From Deltaproteobacteria bacterium (GTDB lineage: Bacteria; Myxococcota_A; Polyangia; Palsa-1104; JAEUJZ01): 8,846 nucleotides of DNA. Shown here one piece after another: positions 1 through 5,063 of the stretch. Position numbers and translations under genes: made by a program. Below the pieces are notes generated by a model. The model made no database searches. It was not told the origin of the DNA and saw only the letters and a program-made list of their open reading frames with translations. Location: assembly GCA_017990795.1 (NCBI GenBank), contig JAGNNG010000053.1, forward strand, positions 1 through 8,846, in the 5' to 3' direction. Numbering within the stretch: position 1 is the stretch's first letter; each line of letters starts with the position of its first letter.

Positions 1-758
1 TCGTCCTGCGCGCCATTGCCAAGCTGTCACAGAGCTTGAATCGGCCTCCCATCCTCGACCAGCTGGATCTTGAGCTGCGCGCTGGGGAGACCTGCGGCTT
101 GTGTGGTCCGGGCGCGGGCGGTAAGAGTTTGCTGCTGAAGATCCTGTGTGGGCTGGTGCGGCCCGATGCGGGAACGGTATCGGTGGATGGCGTGGATTTG
201 CAGACGGCCTCGCCGAGCGAGCTAATGCGAGTCCAGAGCAGCATCGGCATGCTGTTTCAAAACAACGCGCTGTTTGACTCGCTGAGTGTGCTGGAAAATG
301 TGGCCTTTCCGTTGGTGCAGCGGGTGCAGCGCCACAGCGAAGCAACGACGCATGAAGAGGTCATGACGCGCGCGCAAGAAGCGCTGCGTGGCGTCGGCCT
401 GGCGCAGCATGCGCACAAGATGCCGTCGCAGCTCTCGGGTGGGCAGCGCAAGCGAGTGGCCCTGGCGCGCGCGGTGGTGACCAGGCCGCCGATCCTCTTT
501 TACGACGAGCCCACCGCCGGGCTAGATCCCGTGACCACGGCCAAGGTCTACGACCTCTTGTGTCGCGAACGCGAGCTGACCGGGGCCACGATCCTGCTGG
601 TCTCTAGCGACTTGCCAGCACTGCTGCGTTTTGCGCCGCGCGTCCTGATGCTTTACAAGGGGCGGCTTCGTTACGATGGACCCTCAGCGCAAATTGCGGA
701 CAGCGACGATCCGGTGGTGCGTCAGTTCGTACGTGGCGAGCTAGAGGGTCCGCTATGA
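1..758 (+). CDS. Mla/MCE-type ABC transporter ATP-binding protein (MlaF-like), 5' end outside window
   Basis: This is the cytoplasmic ATPase of an Mla-like lipid ABC transporter, powering the two MlaE-family permeases that follow. The reading frame is open to the left edge. Its first codons fit the beta-strand that precedes Walker A in ABC ATPases, so the true start lies upstream; the TTG at 36 has no ribosome binding site and would cut that strand. Visible motifs are Walker A at 105-128 (GPGAGGKS), a Q-loop in FQNNALFDSLSV (typical of MlaF relatives), signature LSGGQ at 432-446, and Walker B with Asp 504-506 and catalytic Glu 507-509 (YDEPTAGLDP). Two positions are odd: the fourth Walker A residue is Ala instead of Gly, and the switch (H-loop) His is replaced by Ser at 606-608 (VSSD where MlaF has VSHD). 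The stop overlaps the next start (ATGA). The family call is firm; the substrate is unknown. Confidence 0.9.
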   Translation, partial: VLRAIAKLSQSLNRPPILDQLDLELRAGETCGLCGPGAGGKSLLLKILCGLVRPDAGTVSVDGVDLQTASPSELMRVQSSIGMLFQNNALFDSLSVLENVAFPLVQRVQRHSEATTHEEVMTRAQEALRGVGLAQHAHKMPSQLSGGQRKRVALARAVVTRPPILFYDEPTAGLDPVTTAKVYDLLCRERELTGATILLVSSDLPALLRFAPRVLMLYKGRLRYDGPSAQIADSDDPVVRQFVRGELEGPL

Positions 759-1558
759 CCCGCGTCGCTGCAGCCGCGCTGGAGCTTTTACTCTCAGGAG
801 TGCGGGCCCTGGGCAGCCTGGCGTTGCGTCTATGTCGCGAGGCTGGCGGCATGGTGATGCTGCTAGGCTACGTCCTGTCGTCGCTGTTTCGCGGGCGCGT
901 GGATGGTCGGCAGCTTATGGTCAGCTTGTATAAGACCGGCTGGGTGTCGGTGCCGATCGTGGCGCTGACGGCGCTGTTTACCGGCGGCATCATGGTCATT
1001 CAGTCGGGGATTTTTGTGCGGCGCTTTCAGGCCTATGGCCTCCTCGGCTGGGGCGCAGGCTTTGCCGTGTTTCGCGAGGTGGGCCCGGTCCTAATTGGCC
1101 TGATGTTCTCGGGCCGAGTCGGTGCCAACAACGCCGCCGAGCTGGGCACCATGGTCGTCACCGAGCAGGTCGACGGTCTGCGCTCGCTGGCGATTGATCC
1201 GATTCCGTTTTTGATTGTGCCGCGCGTGCTGGCGATGATGGTGGCGATGTTCTGCCTGCTTCTCCTCGGGGATGTCATCGCAGTCCTGGGCGGCATGGTG
1301 TTTGGCAAGCTCCTGCTCGGCGTCGAGTTTTCATCGTTTCTAATCTCGCTGCTGGACAACGTGAAGCTGTGGGACTTGCTGGTGGGTCTGATCAAGGGCG
1401 TATTTTTTGGCTTCTCGATCGCGCTAACCAGCTGTCACTTCGGGCTGTCGGTCAAGGGCGGTGCCGTCGGTGTCGGGCGAGCTGTCAATGATGCCGTGGT
1501 GGCGGCGGCGCTGACGATCATGATCTCGGATGACATCTTGACGCTGGTGCTGCGGTGA
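755..1558 (+). CDS. MlaE-family ABC transporter permease (first of two)
   Basis: This 267-residue inner-membrane permease of the MlaE/YrbE family would form the transmembrane part of the lipid transporter driven by the preceding ATPase. The family core is plain: FREVGPVL, then SGRVGANNAAELGTM, then MVVTEQVD at residues 133-140, followed by a VPRVLA segment. The core is the best conserved region of MlaE proteins and includes the contact with the ATPase. Several hydrophobic helices follow, and an amphipathic N-terminal stretch (about residues 1-45) matches the interfacial helix of the family. Length is typical (about 260). The ATG overlaps the ATPase stop by 4 nt, with GAGGG at 744-748 as a reasonable ribosome binding site. 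Its own stop overlaps the next start (GTGA). It differs clearly from the second permease, for example NNAAE against GIAAE in the core, so the pair is not a recent duplication. Confidence 0.9.
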   Translation: MTRVAAAALELLLSGVRALGSLALRLCREAGGMVMLLGYVLSSLFRGRVDGRQLMVSLYKTGWVSVPIVALTALFTGGIMVIQSGIFVRRFQAYGLLGWGAGFAVFREVGPVLIGLMFSGRVGANNAAELGTMVVTEQVDGLRSLAIDPIPFLIVPRVLAMMVAMFCLLLLGDVIAVLGGMVFGKLLLGVEFSSFLISLLDNVKLWDLLVGLIKGVFFGFSIALTSCHFGLSVKGGAVGVGRAVNDAVVAAALTIMISDDILTLVLR

Positions 1559-2340
1559 AAAGCGGACAATCCCTCGCGCTCGGTTACGGTCGCTTATTGC
1601 GCCAGGCTACCGTCGAGTTCTTGACGATGTGCGCGCAGCTGCTACGAGGCGCGCTCCGCTCGCGGCGGGCACCGGGAGAGCTGTGGCGTCAGCTTTATCA
1701 AGTGGGCAATCGCTCGCTGCTGTTTGTGATGGTGACGCTGGGCTTTTTGGGGATGGTGCTGGTGTTTCAGACCTGCCTGCAGATAAACCGAGTCACAGGC
1801 GATCTGTCGCAGGTCGGGGCCGAGTTCATCAAGATCCTGGTCCACGAGTTCGGACCGTCGCTAACCGCGCTGATGCTGGCGACCCGAGTCGGCGCAGGTA
1901 TCGCTGCCGAGGTCGGCTCGATGGTCGTCACCGAGCAGGTAGATGCGCTGCGTATGTGCGGCGTCCAGCCCGTCGAGTACCTGCTGGTGCCGCGCTTTTT
2001 GGCCTCGCTGCTGATGACGCTGTTGCTGACGGTGTTTGGTGTCTGCTCGGCGATTGGCCTGGGCTCACTGACGGCGTATCAGACCTTCCACGTGAGCTTT
2101 GGCGTCTTTGTCGATTTTTCCAAGCTGCTGCCCGGCGATGTCCTGACAGCGGTCCTAAAGTGCCTGGCTTACGGAGCCGCGATTCCGACGGTGGCTGGCT
2201 ACTGTGGCTTTCGCACCCAAGGCGGCTCAGAGGGAGTCGGCTGGGCCACGACACGGGCAGTGGTGGCGTCCTCGCTCGCTGTGATCGTGCTTGATTTCTT
2301 GATCTCGGCGCTGGCTTTGCTGACCTGGCAGCGGGGGTAG
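1555..2340 (+). CDS. MlaE-family ABC transporter permease (second of two)
   Basis: This is a second, divergent MlaE/YrbE-family permease of 261 residues starting at a GTG that overlaps the stop of the first (GTGA). The core motif is VHEFGPSLTALM, then TRVGAGIAAEVGSM, then MVVTEQVD at residues 123-130, then LLVPRFLA; the C-terminal half is strongly hydrophobic. Two adjacent, non-identical MlaE genes resemble the YrbEA/YrbEB pairs of actinobacterial Mce operons, so a heterodimeric membrane domain is a reasonable inference; E. coli MlaE is a homodimer. An identical 20-nt stretch is shared with the first permease at the EQ motif. It is the last gene of the transporter operon in this window: an oppositely oriented gene follows. 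No MCE-domain gene lies downstream, so any MlaD-like partner must be upstream or elsewhere. Confidence 0.9.
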   Translation: MKSGQSLALGYGRLLRQATVEFLTMCAQLLRGALRSRRAPGELWRQLYQVGNRSLLFVMVTLGFLGMVLVFQTCLQINRVTGDLSQVGAEFIKILVHEFGPSLTALMLATRVGAGIAAEVGSMVVTEQVDALRMCGVQPVEYLLVPRFLASLLMTLLLTVFGVCSAIGLGSLTAYQTFHVSFGVFVDFSKLLPGDVLTAVLKCLAYGAAIPTVAGYCGFRTQGGSEGVGWATTRAVVASSLAVIVLDFLISALALLTWQRG

Positions 2341-2422
2341 TCATCGCCAGTCGGGCTGGAACGGAGGCAGCGCCCAGCGACGAAGCGCCTGACGCTGCCA
2401 GCTGACCGAGTGGGGCGCTTAT
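2341..2422. terminator. Convergent intergenic spacer with possible hairpin terminators
   Basis: This short spacer separates the convergent permease and lipoprotein genes. It holds two alternative inverted repeats: GGCAGCG at 2366-2372 with CGCTGCC at 2393-2399 (20-nt loop), and AAGCGCC at 2383-2389 with GGCGCTT at 2414-2420 (24-nt loop), the latter followed by ATTTAT on the + strand. The arms interleave, so only one hairpin can form at a time. The loops are long and there is no real T-tract, so termination here is plausible from the gene layout but weakly supported by the sequence. Confidence 0.3.
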
Positions 2423-2707
2423 TTATGACAGATCATTTCCGGCGTCGGTGGCTGCGGCACCGTCGGTGCCTCCACTCCCATCGGGTACAACCGTCAGGTC
2501 CGGCTGTACTGCCATGTCCATCACTGGTGGCTTGGTCATGTCCTGCGGCGTGGCCAAGTCCGGAGCGATGTAACCACCACCGTCTTTAGAGCCGGCATCA
2601 AACGAGCGCAGCGGCAGCACATCTCGGTAGTTGTCGGACTCGCATGAAGCCCACAAGAGCCAGCTCAAAGAAGGAAGAAGGAGCGTGAACAGAAACAAGC
2701 GGCGCAT
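2423..2707 (-). CDS. Small predicted lipoprotein with Asp/Pro-rich repeats, function unknown
   Basis: This is a 94-residue protein of unknown function. The N-terminus has two arginines, a hydrophobic stretch (residues 4-19) and WASC ending at Cys22, which reads as a signal peptide with a lipobox, although Trp at -3 is not the usual Leu/Val/Ile. The mature part begins near CESDNYRDVLPLRSFDAG and then becomes low-complexity, with loose repeats such as APDL, PQDM, VMDM, QPDL and VPDG and a Gly/Ala/Asp-rich tail. Such tails are common on short secreted lipoproteins of Myxococcota and are probably extended spacers on the cell surface. The start is supported by a GGAGA ribosome binding site 4 nt upstream of the ATG on the - strand. 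It is monocistronic here, converging with the transporter operon and divergent from the signalling operon. No catalytic domain is visible. Confidence 0.7.
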   Translation of the reverse strand: MRRLFLFTLLLPSLSWLLWASCESDNYRDVLPLRSFDAGSKDGGGYIAPDLATPQDMTKPPVMDMAVQPDLTVVPDGSGGTDGAAATDAGNDLS

Positions 2708-2708
2708 A

Positions 2709-2717
2709 AGTTCTCCG
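2709..2717 (-). promoter_or_regulatory. Ribosome binding site of the lipoprotein gene
   Basis: On the - strand the sequence just before the ATG at 2707-2705 reads CGGAGAACTT, giving a good GGAGA Shine-Dalgarno core with 4 nt spacing. It decides in favour of this start and supports the gene being real despite its low-complexity C-terminus. Confidence 0.6.
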
Positions 2718-2728
2718 TCGGCAAGGAC

Positions 2729-2752
2729 TGCAGGTGCTGCATCCTAGCTAGG
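2729..2752. promoter_or_regulatory. Candidate operator: dyad plus 10-bp palindrome upstream of lipoprotein gene
   Basis: TGCAG-GTG-CTGCA (2729-2741) is followed after one base by the perfect palindrome CCTAGCTAGG (2743-2752). The layout, a 13-bp interrupted dyad next to a 10-bp perfect palindrome, is the same as at 2830-2850, though the base sequences differ. It sits 22-45 bp upstream of the lipoprotein start on the - strand, where a regulator would block or guide transcription. It could instead be an RNA hairpin in the 5' leader. Confidence 0.3.
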
Positions 2753-2829
2753 CCCGTTGGTAGCGTCTAGCGAGAAAACTTGAGACCACAAAACGCCAAG
2801 TTTGCTCGGTACAATGTTTGGGTAATTTG

Positions 2830-2850
2830 GAGCACAATGCTCACTAGTGA
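2830..2850. promoter_or_regulatory. Candidate operator: overlapping dyad and 10-bp palindrome
   Basis: GAGCA-CAA-TGCTC (2830-2842) overlaps by two bases the perfect palindrome TCACTAGTGA (2841-2850), giving a compact 21-bp site of two-fold symmetric elements. It lies about 155 bp upstream of the HTH-receiver gene, in the less GC-rich part of the spacer and near GATACT (2849-2854), a weak -10-like hexamer. A dimeric regulator, possibly the HTH-receiver protein itself, could bind here. This rests on symmetry only. Confidence 0.35.
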
Positions 2851-3003
2851 TACTTTCCCGAAAAGCCATGTTGAGCGTAAACGAAGAGAACTCGCGTGCT
2901 GCAGGGCCCTGTTAATGGAGCGCAGCGCTGACACCTGCCTCGGGCCGTGCTTGACAGCTTGGGGAAGGGCCGGGCAGGATCGAAAAGGGCGGTCTATCTC
3001 GTA

Positions 3004-3567
3004 ATGACTATGACAAATGCGTTTCTTACGTCGCACGCAGTCGCGGACCTAATTGGGGTCAGTCCTTCCACGGTGCTGTCGTGGATCGACAAAGGCATGT
3101 TGCCGGCGTTTCGTACTCCAGGTGGCCACCGTCGAGTCGAGCCAGCAGCGCTGGTCGAGTTTCTTCGCAGCCACCAGATGCCGGTGCCTCGGTCGCTGCT
3201 ACCGCAGGCCAAGCGGATGCTGCTTATCGACGATGACTTGATGTTTCTGCGCTCGACCAAGCGGGCACTGAAGCAGCAGTTCACCGAGCTGGAGGTCGAT
3301 ATCGCGGAAGGTCCCGTCGAGGGGCTGCTCAAGATTGGTACCGATAAGCCGGACGCTGTGTTGCTGGATGCGATGATGCCGGGGATGGACGGCGTGCAGG
3401 TCTGTCGCAAGATCCGCGAAAACCCCAGCACCGCCGAGATTGCTGTGATTGCACTAACCGGTCGGCTCGACGACGAGCTGGCTGCGGCATTTAAACAGGC
3501 AGGCGCGGTTGCTTGTCTGCATAAGCCGCTGGACTTAAACGCACTGACGCAACTATTGGGGCTGTGA
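3004..3567 (+). CDS. Response regulator with N-terminal excisionase/MerR-like HTH and C-terminal receiver domain
   Basis: This 187-residue protein is a likely DNA-binding response regulator. Residues 7-56 form a helix-turn-helix of the excisionase/MerR-like (HTH_17) type: FLTSHAVADLIGVSPSTVLSW followed by the wing RTPGGHRRV at 37-45. Residues 70-187 form a receiver domain with acidic pocket Asp76-78, phospho-acceptor Asp122 (LLDAMMPGMDG), Thr152 and Lys174 (HKPL), so it looks fully competent for phosphorylation. The order is unusual, since most response regulators have the receiver first. ATG at 3004 was chosen because the HTH begins right after it; the in-frame GTG at 2947 would add 19 residues unlike the family. 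The only ribosome-binding-like sequence, AAGGG at 2985-2989, is rather far away, so the exact start is uncertain (ATG 3010 is another option). It is first in a four-gene operon and is the only DNA-binding protein there, so it is the likely transcriptional output. Confidence 0.85.
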   Translation: MTMTNAFLTSHAVADLIGVSPSTVLSWIDKGMLPAFRTPGGHRRVEPAALVEFLRSHQMPVPRSLLPQAKRMLLIDDDLMFLRSTKRALKQQFTELEVDIAEGPVEGLLKIGTDKPDAVLLDAMMPGMDGVQVCRKIRENPSTAEIAVIALTGRLDDELAAAFKQAGAVACLHKPLDLNALTQLLGL

Positions 3568-5063
3568 CGATGTCGGCTGTGGCCGTAGCTACTGAGCAAA
3601 AGGCGCCTCTTCGCGCCCATCGGCTTCGGGCGCTGCGCCACCAAGCGTCTGAGTTCGGCGTGGGCCCGATTCAGCTGACTGCGTGGCATCCGCGACTGCA
3701 GGTGGTGAGCGGTACTTGCGACAACCTCTCGATGGGCGGCCTGCAGATTCGGCTTCCGGGGGCGGTGGCGACCGGGCGCGCCGGTGAGGTGCAGGTCGAC
3801 GACTGGCTGCTGGGCGTACACGTGGCACTGGCCAGCGGTGAGGTGGTCTGTCACTCCGATGCGGTCGTGCGTCATCAGCGGCTGGATGGGGACGACCTCC
3901 TGCTGGGGCTGCAGCTGATCAAGGGCGTCGTCGATCTGCCGCTTCTGTACGAGCGTCAGACGCGCTACGGCTTCTCGGCGCGGCTGGATGAGATTGAGCG
4001 AATTGCCGACAGCCGACGCATCCTGCCGCAGTTTAAGGAGTGGGTCTCGGACCTGCGCAACTACCTGGAGCGGATGCGGGTCTTTTTGGACCGCGAAGAG
4101 GCGGCGCTGCAGAGCGAGGACCTGTACACACACGACCAGATCTGCTCGCAGTACCTGGCCGAAGTGGGGCCGCGCATCGTCGAGCGGGTCCATCAAGCGT
4201 CCCACGCGATGATGCAGATTCTGGCCGCACTGACCGAGGAAGAGCACGCCGTTCATCGCGCCTACGCGCAGCATCACTTGTCGGGGCTGTTCTCGGCGTC
4301 GCCGCTGCTGCGTCGGGCGCAGAACAAGCCGCTGGGCTACGCCGGCGACTACGAGATGATGAACATGCTGTATCGGGCGCAGCAAGCCGAAGGGGCCAGC
4401 CTGTTTGGCAAAGTCGTCAATCAGTGCGCCGTCACCGAGACAGCCGCCCGCGCCAACATCAACCGCATCGGCTTTCTGACCGAGCGCATGCTGGCCACGA
4501 CCCACGCCGCCATCGCCGAAGGACGCATCGCCCGTATAGCCAGCATCGGCTGTGGTCCCGCGCGCGAGATAGAAGCGCTGCTGGAGAGTGAGCCCGCACT
4601 GGGTCCGCACCTAGATATCGCGCTGGTGGATCAGGACGGTCGCGCCATCGCCTATTGCGAGCGCAAGCTGACCCCCCTGGCGCAGCGCACCGGAGCCCGC
4701 GTGCATCTGATTCGCGAGTCTGTGCGACGGCTGCTGTGTGGCGGCTCGTTGCTGCAGACGCTGGGCGAGCGCGACTTGATCTACAGCGCAGGCCTTTTTG
4801 ACTACCTGTCAGACCGCAGCTTTGCGGCGCTGCTTTCTGCGATTTATGGTGCCATTGCTCCGTCGGGAAAAGTCCTGGTCGGCAATGTCGATGTGTCCAA
4901 TCCCACGCGCTACTTCATGGAATATTTCCTCGACTGGTTTCTGATCCACCGCTCGCGCAGCCAGCTTCTGGACAAGGCCAGGATGCTGACCCCGACGCCG
5001 CGCGCTGCCTACGTGGAAGCTGAGCCTCTTGGGGTCAACTTGTTCCTTGCCATCGAGAGATGA
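3564..5063 (+). CDS. PilZ-like domain fused to PhcB-like SAM-dependent methyltransferase
   Basis: This 499-residue protein has two visible parts. Residues about 30-125 resemble a PilZ domain: DNLSMGGLQI at 53-62 contains the N-x-S-x-x-G motif, and the region closes with a LLGLQL strand near 114-118. The usual R-x-x-x-R is not exact; only an Arg-rich run at 17-25 precedes it, so c-di-GMP binding is uncertain. The C-terminal half (about 250-499) is a methyltransferase of the group annotated as extracellular factor 3-hydroxypalmitic acid methyl ester synthesis (PhcB-like). It shows NKPLGYAGDYEMMN at 254-267, SAM-binding IGCGPAREIE from residue 328, acidic VDQD at 355-358, and DLIYSAGLFDYL at 404-415. 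It would methylate a 3-hydroxy fatty acid to give a diffusible signal. The GTG at 3564 overlaps the previous stop; ATG at 3570 is an alternative, better spaced from GGGG. The next gene overlaps by 4 nt. The methyltransferase call is strong; its substrate is inferred. Confidence 0.82.
   Translation: MTMSAVAVATEQKAPLRAHRLRALRHQASEFGVGPIQLTAWHPRLQVVSGTCDNLSMGGLQIRLPGAVATGRAGEVQVDDWLLGVHVALASGEVVCHSDAVVRHQRLDGDDLLLGLQLIKGVVDLPLLYERQTRYGFSARLDEIERIADSRRILPQFKEWVSDLRNYLERMRVFLDREEAALQSEDLYTHDQICSQYLAEVGPRIVERVHQASHAMMQILAALTEEEHAVHRAYAQHHLSGLFSASPLLRRAQNKPLGYAGDYEMMNMLYRAQQAEGASLFGKVVNQCAVTETAARANINRIGFLTERMLATTHAAIAEGRIARIASIGCGPAREIEALLESEPALGPHLDIALVDQDGRAIAYCERKLTPLAQRTGARVHLIRESVRRLLCGGSLLQTLGERDLIYSAGLFDYLSDRSFAALLSAIYGAIAPSGKVLVGNVDVSNPTRYFMEYFLDWFLIHRSRSQLLDKARMLTPTPRAAYVEAEPLGVNLFLAIER

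Larger units (their letters stand above)
2708..3003. promoter_or_regulatory. Divergent intergenic region with clustered palindromes
   Basis: This spacer separates the divergent lipoprotein and signalling operons and must carry promoters for both. Roughly 2765-2880 is less GC-rich than the surrounding genes. It holds three perfect 10-bp palindromes: CCTAGCTAGG (2743-2752), TCACTAGTGA (2841-2850) and CAGGGCCCTG (2902-2911). It also holds the 8-bp palindrome CAGCGCTG (2923-2930). Next to the first two lie 5-bp arm dyads with 3-nt centres: TGCAG/CTGCA (2729-2741) and GAGCA/TGCTC (2830-2842). A TTGACA at 2951-2956 matches a -35 box but only a poor -10 (CAGGAT, 18 nt on) follows. TACAAT at 2810-2815 matches a -10 without a good -35. 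No protein-coding gene is supported here. Confidence 0.45.

Noticed and set aside
36..758. ATPase starting at the TTG at position 36
   Set aside because: The frame continues upstream with residues that fit the conserved first strand of ABC ATPases, and no Shine-Dalgarno precedes the TTG; the gene is cut by the window edge.
1629..2294. 221-codon + strand frame inside the second permease
   Set aside because: It overlaps the MlaE-family gene in another frame; its Arg/Gly/Ala-rich translation shows no domain, while the permease frame has clear family motifs.
2827..2842. Sigma-54 promoter (TTGG...TGC) upstream of the signalling operon
   Set aside because: The GG and GC elements are 8 nt apart, not the 10 required, and the signalling regulator lacks a sigma-54 activation domain.
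2951..2980. Sigma-70 promoter with TTGACA at 2951-2956 for the signalling operon
   Set aside because: The -35 match is perfect but the hexamer at proper distance (CAGGAT) matches TATAAT at only three positions, so it is not called as a separate feature.
2767..3036. Short open frames on both strands of the 2708-3003 spacer
   Set aside because: No ribosome binding sites, no recognisable domain and use of a poor start codon; the region is better explained as regulatory.
2947..3567. GTG at 2947 as the start of the HTH-receiver gene
   Set aside because: It adds 19 residues (LDSLGKGRAGSK...) unlike the usual start of such HTH domains and has no ribosome binding site; kept only as an alternative.
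2994..4610. Long open frame on the - strand (538 codons) antisense to the regulator and methyltransferase genes
   Set aside because: It is a shadow of two well-supported + strand genes in GC-rich DNA; the translation is His/Gln/Arg-rich, has no recognisable domain, and spans a gene junction.
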